Origin: JALYRV01 sp036675475 | Lineage (GTDB): Bacteria; Acidobacteriota; Vicinamibacteria; Vicinamibacterales; SCN-69-37 | Reading direction: 5' to 3' | Assembly: GCA_036675475.1 (NCBI GenBank) | Contig: JAKFEY010000025.1 | Coordinates: 1-64,000 of the forward strand | Length of the DNA: 64,000 nucleotides | Program-made: the position numbers and the translations under genes | Part shown: one piece after another, positions 1 to 7,398 of the stretch | Numbering within the stretch: position 1 is the first letter of the stretch | How the letters are laid out: every line of letters begins with the position of its first letter | The notes under the pieces: generated by a model | The model's database searches: none | The model's input: the letters and a program-made list of their open reading frames with translations, nothing else | What the model was told of the DNA's origin: nothing

Positions 1-438
1 GAACGGGAGCAGCTGGCGGCGATCGAGCGCGAGCGACTCTCGCTGGATGCGGCGCAGGCCGAGGCGCGCAAGCCCTGGGGCCGCCGCACGAGCATGATCA
101 TCATCGCGTTCGCGACCCTGGTGATGGCGGTGTCGCTCGTGCGCCTCGATGCCGTGATCAGCAACGGCCTGCTGCTGGGCGGCGTCTTCACGATGGTGTA
201 CGGCGTGGGCTGGATAGCCGCCACCGACACGTCGATCACGCGGTTCCTCGTCATCAGCGTGGCCCTCGCGATCACGCTGGGCCTCGGTTACCTCCGCTTC
301 GTCCGGCGGGGAGCGCATCCGGCGGCGGCAGATGCGCCCTCGGGCGAGAGCCTGTCGCAGATCGAAGAACGGGTGCGGCGGCTCGAGACCCGCATCAACG
401 ACGCGGCCAAAGCATTGCGGAGCGCGCCGGAGGCGTAA
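1..438 (+). CDS. Membrane protein of unknown function, C-terminal part (5' end outside window)
   Basis: The frame is already open at base 1, so the gene begins upstream; 145 residues are visible. The visible part starts with a charged, Glu/Arg/Ala-rich helix-like stretch (EREQLAAIERERL). Three hydrophobic segments follow (about residues 33-48, 54-72 and 80-98), then a charged tail with a short coiled-coil-like motif (SQIEERVRRLETRIND, about residues 118-133). An internal ATG at base 94 would give a 114-residue protein, but the open upstream frame makes a longer protein more likely. I do not recognise the family. It ends 6 nt before the next gene, so co-transcription is likely. Confidence 0.6.
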   Translation, partial: EREQLAAIERERLSLDAAQAEARKPWGRRTSMIIIAFATLVMAVSLVRLDAVISNGLLLGGVFTMVYGVGWIAATDTSITRFLVISVALAITLGLGYLRFVRRGAHPAAADAPSGESLSQIEERVRRLETRINDAAKALRSAPEA

Positions 439-444
439 TCGGAC

Positions 445-2139
445 ATGCGAGATGACGGCAGCGGACGCACGGCCAGGAGCCGGGCCGTCTCGCTCACGAT
501 CGGCGCCCTGGTATTTGCCGGAGCGATGACGCCGCGCGACGCGCGGGGCGTGTCTGTGCAGCAGCCGGCGGAGCAGTCGATCGAGCAGACGAGTCAGGGC
601 TCAAGAGCACCGGCTGACTTGGTCGCGAGCTTCGATGGTCTCGGCGCCGGGTTCGACGGACCGCACGGCAATCCGCTCGGGCGCAACCCGTCCGACAACA
701 GCCTCGCCGTCGGTCCGCGCCACGTCTTTCAAATCGTCAACTCGCGCTTCGCGATCTTCGACAAGGCCGGCAAGGTGCTCTACGGATCGGTGCCGACCAA
801 CACGCTGTTCAAGGGATTCGGCGGCACGTGCGAGGCGCGCAACAACGGCGACGCCGTCGTGCGCTACGACCAACTCGCAGATCGATGGCTGGTCGTCATG
901 CCCATCTTCCGGCGGATGCCGGAGCGTCCCGACCAGCCGCCGGTATGGATCGCGCGCGATGAGGCCTGGGAAGCGCCTCCCGGCGTCGCCGGCCAACCGG
1001 GCGCGGCTGCCAGATTGTTCGTGCCGCCACCGGCGCCGCCCGAACAGCCGTCGGCTGCCGCCGCCGGTCGCGGGCAGCAGCCCGCCGCCGGTCGCGGTCA
1101 GCAGCCTCCGCCCGACAAGGGACCGTATGCGATGTGCTACGCCATCAGCACGTCACCGGATCCCTTCGGGACATGGCACCGGTATGAATTCCTGCGGCCG
1201 CTCTTTCCGGACTATCCGCGGCCGGCCATCTGGCCTGACGGCTACTACGTGCCCACCAGCACCGGCGACGACGTCATCCAGAAGCACGTCTGCATCGTCG
1301 AGCGCGAAAAGATGCTGAAAGGCGAGCCGGCCCGCGAGCAGTGTCTCGTCATCGACGGCGTCAACTTCCTGAACAATGCGGATCTGCACGGCAAGCGCCT
1401 GCCGCCCGCGGGCGCGCCCAACATCATGATGGCCGCCGGCGGCACGCAGTTGAAGCAGGATCTTGACGACGATGGGATCTATGCGTGGAAGGTAAAGGTG
1501 GATTGGCGCGATCCCTCGAAAACGCGGGCCACCGGTCCGTCGAAGATTGCTGTCGCGCCCTACCGATATCTGTGCGGCGGACAGCTGACCAGCTGCGTGC
1601 CGCAGCCCGGCACTGAGCGGCGGCTCGACGCGCAGGGCGACAAGATCATGGCGCAGCTGGTGTATCGCAACATCGGCGGGCGCGAATCGATCGTGGCGGT
1701 ACACTCGGTCGCCACCGAAGCCGGCGGCGGAGGGGTGCGATGGTACGAGTTCGGTGTCACTCGCGCGCGAGACGCCGTGCTTCGTCAGCAGGGCACGTAC
1801 GCGCCCGATGCGTTCTATCGATGGATGGCGAGTCCGGCGATCGACAGGCGAGGCAACATCGCCATCGGCTATTCGTTCGGCGGGACGCCGCATTTTGCGG
1901 GGCAGCGCTTTGCGGCGCGGCTCGCCACCGATCCCCTCGGGCAGCTCACGCTGCGAGAGCGTGTGCTGGTTGACGGGCAGGCCGCCCAGACGAACACGCT
2001 GCGGTGGGAAGACTATACGCAGACCGCGGTCGATCCATCGGACGACTGCACCATCTGGTACGTCGGCGATTACTACAAGAAGGACGCGGCCAGTTACTCC
2101 ACGCGGATTGGCGCGTTCAGGCTGCCTGGATGCCGATGA
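445..2139 (+). CDS. Secreted protein of unknown function with Pro/Gln-rich insert
   Basis: This 564-residue protein begins with a basic, then hydrophobic segment (about residues 13-30, SRAVSLTIGALVFAG) that looks like a signal peptide, so it is probably exported. The body contains SLAVGPRHVFQIVNSRFAIFD and several short Trp/Tyr-rich repeats of the kind seen in beta-propeller-like surface proteins; I cannot name a domain. Around residues 195-225 there is a low-complexity insert with a tandem AAGRGQQP unit, encoded by a 24-bp direct repeat near 1060-1104. Two Cys near the C-terminus (DDCTIW and PGCR) could form a disulfide. It follows the preceding membrane protein gene by 6 nt. The coding frame is clear; the function is unknown. 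Confidence 0.75.
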   Translation: MRDDGSGRTARSRAVSLTIGALVFAGAMTPRDARGVSVQQPAEQSIEQTSQGSRAPADLVASFDGLGAGFDGPHGNPLGRNPSDNSLAVGPRHVFQIVNSRFAIFDKAGKVLYGSVPTNTLFKGFGGTCEARNNGDAVVRYDQLADRWLVVMPIFRRMPERPDQPPVWIARDEAWEAPPGVAGQPGAAARLFVPPPAPPEQPSAAAAGRGQQPAAGRGQQPPPDKGPYAMCYAISTSPDPFGTWHRYEFLRPLFPDYPRPAIWPDGYYVPTSTGDDVIQKHVCIVEREKMLKGEPAREQCLVIDGVNFLNNADLHGKRLPPAGAPNIMMAAGGTQLKQDLDDDGIYAWKVKVDWRDPSKTRATGPSKIAVAPYRYLCGGQLTSCVPQPGTERRLDAQGDKIMAQLVYRNIGGRESIVAVHSVATEAGGGGVRWYEFGVTRARDAVLRQQGTYAPDAFYRWMASPAIDRRGNIAIGYSFGGTPHFAGQRFAARLATDPLGQLTLRERVLVDGQAAQTNTLRWEDYTQTAVDPSDDCTIWYVGDYYKKDAASYSTRIGAFRLPGCR

Positions 2140-2200
2140 CCGCCGCATTCAGCGGCCGCGCGCTGACCACGCTGGCCAGGCACCGGTAGGGCCGGCGGAA

Positions 2201-2245
2201 GTACGCAGAAATCTCGTAGTTTCAAAACTACGACGTTTCTGCAAC
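2201..2245 (+). repeat. Dispersed palindromic element, copy 1
   Basis: This is a nested inverted repeat. The outer arms are GCAGAAA (2205-2211) and TTTCTGC (2236-2242); the inner arms are CGTAGTTT (2215-2222) and AAACTACG (2225-2232), with a 2-nt loop. The same element occurs inverted at 41577-41622; over the first 42 bases the two differ at one position. It lies between two genes and may be a REP- or MITE-like element. Confidence 0.75.
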
Positions 2246-2275
2246 ATTCATCCTGTCAAGGAGCGGCCGCGCGGG

Positions 2276-2281
2276 TAGAGT
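2276..2281 (+). promoter_or_regulatory. -10-like hexamer (TAGAGT) for a leaderless transcript
   Basis: TAGAGT ends 6 nt before the ATG at 2288, so a sigma-70-type start would fall on the start codon itself. No Shine-Dalgarno sequence is present. The same arrangement recurs before several other genes in the window. Confidence 0.5.
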
Positions 2282-2287
2282 AGCGGG

Positions 2288-3073
2288 ATGCTGATGCGTA
2301 TGGCGATGTCACTGGCGGCTTCCGGTGTCGCGCCGAGGCTCGCAGCCTCCGTCGCGGCGCTGATGTCAGTGGCGGCCGCCGGCGCCGCTCTGACCGGGCT
2401 TACAGGCCTGACGTCGCTCGCCGCGGCCCGCGACGCGCAGCCGCGTTTCGTGATCTCGGGTCGTGTCGAGGATCCGCATCACCTGATGCCCGGGGACGCG
2501 ATGCTCACGGTGGGCTTCGACCGTGACGGCGTCCCGTACGGCGTGCCGGTGACGATGACCGCGGCCGGCGCGTTTGCGACGAACTGGCTGACGGCCGGCA
2601 GCTACGTGCTCACCGTGATCAGACACCCGTATTCCGAAACGCAGCGGCCGGTGCCGATGGGGCTCGCGGTCGCGCGCATCGTGGACCGCGACGTGACGAA
2701 CGTGACCGTGACCGTGATGCCCGACGTGGCGGTCGAAGGACGGCTGCGCACAAAGTCGGGCGCACCCATACCGGCAGCAGTCGCCGTGACGTCCTGCCTT
2801 GCCGATGAGGGCGTCCGCCTCGCGGGCTGCGTGGCCGCTCAGCGTCTGCCCGACGGGCGGTTCGTGCTAAGGAATGCCTTCGGGCCGCGGCTGCTGCACG
2901 TCGAGGACCCGTCGAGGCCGGCCGCGTCATATGTGCCGCAGGTCATGCTCGACGGCCGCGATATCACGCATGTCCCGACCGAGTTCAGCGCGCAGCCCGT
3001 CGGCACGCTGCAGATCGTCCTTTCGCCGGCATCGGCGCCACAGCCTTCCGCCGGCACCACCGGCACGCCGTGA
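2288..3073 (+). CDS. Exported protein with carboxypeptidase-regulatory-like (beta-sandwich) repeats
   Basis: This 261-residue protein starts with a long Ala/Leu-rich hydrophobic region (about residues 8-48) that looks like a signal peptide or anchor. The rest reads as two beta-sandwich modules of the carboxypeptidase regulatory type. The first is about residues 55-130 (FVISGRVEDPHHLMPGD, AGAFATNWLTAGSYVLTVI); the second is about 135-250 (VAVEGRLRTKSGAPIPAAV, LPDGRFVLRNAFGPRLLHV). Such modules bind or space surface proteins, and no enzymatic motif is visible. The gene is preceded by a -10-like TAGAGT and no ribosome site. Its stop overlaps the GTG start of the next gene by 4 nt (GTGA), so the two are translationally coupled. 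Confidence 0.7.
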   Translation: MLMRMAMSLAASGVAPRLAASVAALMSVAAAGAALTGLTGLTSLAAARDAQPRFVISGRVEDPHHLMPGDAMLTVGFDRDGVPYGVPVTMTAAGAFATNWLTAGSYVLTVIRHPYSETQRPVPMGLAVARIVDRDVTNVTVTVMPDVAVEGRLRTKSGAPIPAAVAVTSCLADEGVRLAGCVAAQRLPDGRFVLRNAFGPRLLHVEDPSRPAASYVPQVMLDGRDITHVPTEFSAQPVGTLQIVLSPASAPQPSAGTTGTP

Positions 3074-4101
3074 CGGCCGACCACAAGCGCCGCCCGCGAT
3101 ACGCCGGCAAGCATCCGCGCGCGTTTCACGAAAAGTACAAGGAGCTCGATCCCGAGCGATACGCAGCCGATGTCGAAAAGATCGTGGCGTCGGGGAAGAC
3201 GCCGGCCGGATCGCATCTGCCCATCATGGTGGATGAAGTGCTCGAGTGCCTGCGCCCGGCCACCGGCGAGCTCGCCGTGGACTGCACACTCGGCGCGGGC
3301 GGGCATGCGCAGGCGATCCTCGAACGCCTCTGGCCCGGCGGCCGGTTGATCGGCCTCGACGCGGATCCGATCGAGCTGCCTCGCACCGAGGCGCGGCTGC
3401 GCGCGGCAGGCTTCGGCCCCGACGTGTTCACAACGCATCTGAGCAACTTTGCAGGACTGCCGAAAGTGCTGGCTGCCGAAGGCGTTGATCAGGCCGACGT
3501 CATCCTGGCCGACCTCGGCGTGTCATCGATGCAGCTCGATAATCCCGATCGCGGCTTCAGTTACAAGACACCCGGGCCGCTGGACATGCGGATGAATCCG
3601 TCGCGCGGCGAGCCCGCGTCGCGATTGATCGAACGCCTGAGTGAGGACGAACTCGCCGGCGTACTCGAGGAGAACGCCGACGAGCCGCACGCCGCGGTGA
3701 TCGCCCGGCTGCTGAAGCAGGAGCCGCTCGACACGACACAGGCGCTGGAGCGCCGGCTGCGGCTCGGTCTCGCGGAGGCGGCCCCGTCGCTCGACAAGAG
3801 CGAGGTGAAGATGTCGTCGCGCCGCACCTTCCAGGCGCTGCGGATTGCCGTGAATCAGGAGCTCTCGTCACTCGACGCGCTGCTGCGGTTCCTGCCGCAC
3901 TGCCTGGCCCCAGGCGGGCGCGCGGCCATCCTCACGTTCCATTCGGGCGAAGATCGCCGCGTGAAGAAGGCGTTCCAGGCCGGGCTTCGTGATGGCACTT
4001 ACAGCGCGATTGCCAGCGATGTGATTCGCGCGAGCATGGAGGAGACGCGCGCCAACCGCCGCGCGTCGCCCGCGAAACTGCGATGGGCCGTGCGCGCCTG
4101 A
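3070..4101 (+). CDS. rsmH: 16S rRNA (cytosine-1402-N4)-methyltransferase
   Basis: RsmH methylates N4 of C1402 in the decoding centre of 16S rRNA using S-adenosylmethionine. The fold is seen in the SAM-binding stretch AVDCTLGAGGHAQAIL (about residues 73-88), GLDADP, and the family signature LADLGVSSMQLDNPDRGFSY (about residues 147-166); near the C-terminus it has ILTFHSGEDRRVK. The 343-residue length is a little above the usual ~310 because of a basic N-terminal extension of about 50 residues (HKRRPRYAGKHPRAFHEKYK) that most RsmH proteins lack. GTG is the start, overlapping the previous stop. The gene normally sits in the mraZ-rsmH-ftsL division cluster; here no division genes are nearby, so this may be a relocated gene or a second, divergent copy. 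Confidence 0.88.
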   Translation: MTADHKRRPRYAGKHPRAFHEKYKELDPERYAADVEKIVASGKTPAGSHLPIMVDEVLECLRPATGELAVDCTLGAGGHAQAILERLWPGGRLIGLDADPIELPRTEARLRAAGFGPDVFTTHLSNFAGLPKVLAAEGVDQADVILADLGVSSMQLDNPDRGFSYKTPGPLDMRMNPSRGEPASRLIERLSEDELAGVLEENADEPHAAVIARLLKQEPLDTTQALERRLRLGLAEAAPSLDKSEVKMSSRRTFQALRIAVNQELSSLDALLRFLPHCLAPGGRAAILTFHSGEDRRVKKAFQAGLRDGTYSAIASDVIRASMEETRANRRASPAKLRWAVRA

Positions 4102-4147
4102 GGCCTGAGACCCGCCTGACGCCATCCCTGAGGCCTCGCGGCCGCCG

Positions 4148-5668
4148 CTAGGGCAGCGCCAGCTCGCGCGGCACCTTCACCACCAGCGTGCCTGCGATCT
4201 TGTCGTGCCACATCTGGCTCTCGGAATCCTGCAGCATCCACAGGCAGCCGATACCCAGCGCGACCAGCGAGAACACGCTTGCCAGACCGCGGATGACGGC
4301 GTCGGCGGGCCGCAACTCGGCGCCGTGCGTTCGGATCACGCGAATGCTGCAGATCACGCCGCCAAGCGTCGTGCCTTTCCACGCCCAGAACGCAATGTGA
4401 TACGCGAGCAGGGCGAGGGGATACAGCCCGTCGTAGCGCTCGAGATCCATCGCGGCGCCGGCGATTGCGATCAGGATCGCGTCGAGCGCAAAGGCGGCGA
4501 CCCGATCGAGAAACGTCGCGCGCGGATACTGCGCGAGCCCTGACGTGTACACCGGCGCGGCGGCGACACGGCTTTCCGCCGGTGCCGCGCTGACGTTCAT
4601 CTGCGCCGGTGCAGCCGCGAGTGGCGCCGCATAAGGCGGCGTCTCGACCAGCGCTGCCGTCGGCGCCACCGCACCCACGGGCGCCGGTGCGGCCGGTGGC
4701 ACCGGCCGTTCGCGGCGCAGCATGCCGCGGAAGGTAATCGTCGCGGCCCCCAGCCCAATCACCGTGGCGAGCGCCCAGGTCACGAATCCAAGCGCCGGCA
4801 CCATGTAGGCCAGCGTGAGCAGCCCGAATCCGATCGCGAACGCCATCGCGGCGCTCGCCCGGCCTTCCGCTTGTGATCGAATCACCGTGCGTCCGATGGC
4901 GCGCGCCACCGCCACTTTGCCGATCAACGTGGCGACGAGCAGCGCGCACACCAGAAACGGCACGAGCAGCAGGCCGATGACCGTGGCCGCGACCAGCGCA
5001 ATCACCGGCGCTGCCAGCAGCAGCATCAGCATCCCGGCCATGAACGTGCTCAGCGGGCGCGCGCCAATCACGTCGGCAGCGGTGCCAACCGCGCGATCGA
5101 ACACCGTGTTCAGCACCAGATACAGCACGAAGAAGATGCCGACGACCGCCCAGATCCAGGGCAGGCCGGGCACGATCAGGCGTCCCCACAACAACCCGCG
5201 CGTCATCCACGGCGCCACATCGTCCAGCACTGCGCCGAGCCACGGGCTGCCGACGATGATCTGATACGCGCCTGGTGAGAAGGCGGGCGGCGCGTTCAGC
5301 GTGCCGCCGATGACCATGAGGTCGCGCCCGACGGTGGCGCCCTCGGCGATCGTCGCGCTGCCGCCGATCACCGCCAGCGATCCTTCGATGACAGCCGCCG
5401 GCCCGACACGCGCGGATCCCATCGTGACGACGACGTCGTGCTCGACGCGGCCGTCGATCGTCGCATCGCCAAACACGACGCGCACTTCGCGCACGGCGTC
5501 GCCGGCGGCGAGCGTGTAGGGTTGCGCGACGCGCACGATCGGCGTGATGCGATAGCGAATCGGCCGCTCCTGCGGCTGGTCGGCATCCTGCGCCGCGAGC
5601 GTTGTACCCGCGCCGATCGCCCCGGCGATCAGGCAGGCGAGCGTGAGGCGTATGAATCCGGTGCTCAT
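4148..5668 (-). CDS. Bactofilin-like / RDD-domain membrane protein
   Basis: This protein has 506 residues when started at the ATG at 5668, which overlaps the stop of the upstream gene by 4 nt (ATGA). A signal peptide (about residues 1-25, LTLACLIAGAIGAGTTLAAQ) is followed by a repeated beta region of the polymer-forming/bactofilin kind (about residues 60-110: DATIDGRVEHDVVVTMGSARVG, GGSATIAEGATVGRD). After that come five or six membrane segments, a Pro/Ala-rich linker, and a C-terminal RDD domain (about 380-500; LDRVAAFALDAILIAIAG, WKGTTLGGVICSIRVI, QMWHDKIAGTLVV). It ends a sigma factor/anti-sigma-like gene order and may be an envelope-stress target or a further regulator of that sigma factor. 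The role is inferred only from context. Confidence 0.75.
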   Translation of the reverse strand: MSTGFIRLTLACLIAGAIGAGTTLAAQDADQPQERPIRYRITPIVRVAQPYTLAAGDAVREVRVVFGDATIDGRVEHDVVVTMGSARVGPAAVIEGSLAVIGGSATIAEGATVGRDLMVIGGTLNAPPAFSPGAYQIIVGSPWLGAVLDDVAPWMTRGLLWGRLIVPGLPWIWAVVGIFFVLYLVLNTVFDRAVGTAADVIGARPLSTFMAGMLMLLLAAPVIALVAATVIGLLLVPFLVCALLVATLIGKVAVARAIGRTVIRSQAEGRASAAMAFAIGFGLLTLAYMVPALGFVTWALATVIGLGAATITFRGMLRRERPVPPAAPAPVGAVAPTAALVETPPYAAPLAAAPAQMNVSAAPAESRVAAAPVYTSGLAQYPRATFLDRVAAFALDAILIAIAGAAMDLERYDGLYPLALLAYHIAFWAWKGTTLGGVICSIRVIRTHGAELRPADAVIRGLASVFSLVALGIGCLWMLQDSESQMWHDKIAGTLVVKVPRELALP

Positions 5669-6069
5669 CGTTGTGAGGCCCCTCCGAGGGCGGCGTCGAG
5701 TGCGGCCCAGGCGGCGGCGCACGCGAGCGTGAACAGAATGCCGATGACGAACAGATACACGGCCGCGGGCTGCACCAGCACGTCCCACAGCACGCGGACG
5801 ACCGCAAGCGCTTGACCCGCGCCTTGCGCCGCGTTGACGACGCCCGCCGGCGGCGCCATCGCCAGCCACGCCACGAGGGCTGTCACCGCCAGCGCGGCCG
5901 CCACGCTGGCGGCCTGCCACGCGCGCGGCCACGTGAACCAGCCGGTGGCGGCGTGGGCGGGGGCCGCGGCGGCCGCCATCACGCGCGGCAGCAACGTTCG
6001 CGGCGCCCGCGGCCGCGGCAGGTCCGCGAGCTCCCGATCCAGCAGCCGGTCGACTTCAGCGGGATCCAT
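5665..6069 (-). CDS. Putative anti-sigma factor, membrane protein
   Basis: This 134-residue protein begins with a short acidic cytosolic part (DPAEVDRLLDRELADLPRPRAP). Two membrane segments follow, at about residues 50-70 (ASVAAALAVTALVAWLAMA) and 98-120 (VYLFVIGILFTLACAAAWAAL). It lacks the HxxxCxxC zinc motif of ZAS anti-sigma factors. Position is the main evidence: it lies directly after an ECF sigma gene, overlapping it by 14 nt, and its own stop overlaps the next start. The short N-terminal helix may bind the sigma factor. The function is inferred from gene order and topology. Confidence 0.6.
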   Translation of the reverse strand: MDPAEVDRLLDRELADLPRPRAPRTLLPRVMAAAAAPAHAATGWFTWPRAWQAASVAAALAVTALVAWLAMAPPAGVVNAAQGAGQALAVVRVLWDVLVQPAAVYLFVIGILFTLACAAAWAALDAALGGASQR

Positions 6070-6607
6070 GCGTCACCGAGAGTTCCTGCTTGAGCGCTTC
6101 GCGCCCTCGATGAATGTCGCTGCGCACTTTCGCGAGCGAGATGCCGAGCGCCTCCGCGATCGCCTGGTACGTCATCTCTTCGAAGTGGAACAACACCAGC
6201 GGCACCCGCTGGTGATCGGGCAGGCGCCGGATCGCCCTTTCAAGCCGCTCCTGCCGCTCGAGCCGTTCCAGCTCCTCGCCGGCCGACGCCAGGCGCGCGA
6301 TGCGTTCCTCGAGCCTCGGCATCGCCCCATCGTCATCCGCCATCTCGCTGAAGAACCGCCAGCGCGCGCGGTAGCGCGACAGATGGTTCAGGCACAGGTG
6401 CGTCGTCGTGGTCTTCAGCCACCCCGGCGCGCCTGGGTTGTCGGCGATGTCGGCGAAGCGCTCGAAGGCCTTCATGAAGACGGTTTGCGCGATGTCCTCC
6501 GCGTCCGAATCGCGGCCGAGCAGCCGCACGGCCGTCGCAAAGACCATGTCCTGGAATTCGCATACGAAGGCCTCGAATCGGGCAATGTCCCGGGCGATGT
6601 CGGTCAT
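6056..6607 (-). CDS. ECF-family RNA polymerase sigma factor
   Basis: The protein has 183 residues from the ATG at 6607; a TTG further upstream at 6718 would add an unconserved extension. Region 2 is seen in FVCEFQDMVFATAVRLLGRDSDAEDIAQTVF and WLKTTTTHLCLNHLSRYRAR (about residues 12-85). A charged linker follows, then region 4 (about 115-170: AIRRLPDHQRVPLVLFHFEEMTYQAIAEALGISLAKVRSDIHRGREALK), which carries the helix-turn-helix for the -35 element. It heads a three-gene overlapping unit with a putative anti-sigma membrane protein and a bactofilin/RDD protein. ECF sigma factors usually activate their own operon, but I could not identify a matching promoter. Confidence 0.88.
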   Translation of the reverse strand: MTDIARDIARFEAFVCEFQDMVFATAVRLLGRDSDAEDIAQTVFMKAFERFADIADNPGAPGWLKTTTTHLCLNHLSRYRARWRFFSEMADDDGAMPRLEERIARLASAGEELERLERQERLERAIRRLPDHQRVPLVLFHFEEMTYQAIAEALGISLAKVRSDIHRGREALKQELSVTHGSR

Positions 6608-6834
6608 AGCCGGCGCGGGGCCCCGACTGCGGTCACTATTGGACAAACACGGCAGCCGGGCGGAAGTTGCACCTCGGGGAGTGTAGCTGGTGGCCTTTAA
6701 ATGGCGAGCGGGAGGCAATCTTTGCCCTCCCGTCAGTGGGGTAGGTTGTTTGTCGGCCTCTGGAACCAGCGCCGAGCGGAGCTGCCTTCCTCTAGAGCAA
6801 TCGTGATGCCAGTCCTGAATCCGGCGACCGGGGG

Positions 6835-6840
6835 TAGGAT
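6835..6840 (+). promoter_or_regulatory. -10-like hexamer (TAGGAT) close to start codon
   Basis: TAGGAT ends 7 nt before the ATG at 6848, which would give an essentially leaderless mRNA. It supports that ATG over the upstream in-frame starts. Confidence 0.45.
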
Positions 6841-6847
6841 CGTGCTC

Positions 6848-7339
6848 ATGTCCGCCATCGGCGACTCACTCGCGCTGCTGTTTTCCGAACTGCTCGATGG
6901 ACCGCGGGATCCCGGCTATATGCTCAACCCGGACGACCCGGGGCTGCTGAAATCGCTCGATCGGCTGTCCGCGAACGCCGCGTCAAAAACGCCGGCCGGC
7001 GGCGGCGCGTCGATTGCGGCGCACGTCGATCACGTGCTGTACGGCGTGCACCTGATGAATCAGTGGGCGGCTGGCGACGAGGATCCGTGGAGCGATGCGG
7101 ACTGGACGGCCAGCTGGCAGCGCGGCTCGGTGAGTGACGAAGAGTGGGCGGCCTTGCGCGAGCAGCTGCGCATCGAGGCGCGGAAGTTCGGCAAGACACT
7201 CGCGGGCCTTGACGAGGTCGAAGGTGTCGAGCTGAACGGCGTCATCGGCATCGTCGCCCACCTGGCGTATCACGTCGGCGCGATTCGGCAGATCGATCGA
7301 TCACTGCGCGGGCCGTCCGCAGAGCAGTCGCAGGGATAG
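6848..7339 (+). CDS. DinB-like (four-helix bundle) protein
   Basis: The protein has 163 residues from the ATG at 6848; an upstream start at 6701 would add a basic, non-helical stretch. It resembles the DinB/YfiT-like superfamily, metal-binding four-helix bundles. Histidines that could form the metal triad lie in AAHVDHVLYGVHLMNQW (about residues 58-74) and in the last helix GIVAHLAYHVGAIRQI (about residues 134-149). Members of the superfamily are often thiol-transferase-like or of unknown function. It is transcribed alone between the divergent sigma factor unit and the M48 protease. Confidence 0.72.
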   Translation: MSAIGDSLALLFSELLDGPRDPGYMLNPDDPGLLKSLDRLSANAASKTPAGGGASIAAHVDHVLYGVHLMNQWAAGDEDPWSDADWTASWQRGSVSDEEWAALREQLRIEARKFGKTLAGLDEVEGVELNGVIGIVAHLAYHVGAIRQIDRSLRGPSAEQSQG

Positions 7340-7398
7340 TCGCGACCCGTCCGGCTCTGCAGTAACTTCTGGGCCTCCGGCTTGCAGTTTCACCGGCC

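Noticed and set aside
3999..5807. A 602-residue minus-strand frame overlapping the bactofilin/RDD gene
   Set aside because: It is an Arg-rich shadow frame. The frame with signal peptide, membrane helices and RDD domain is the real one.
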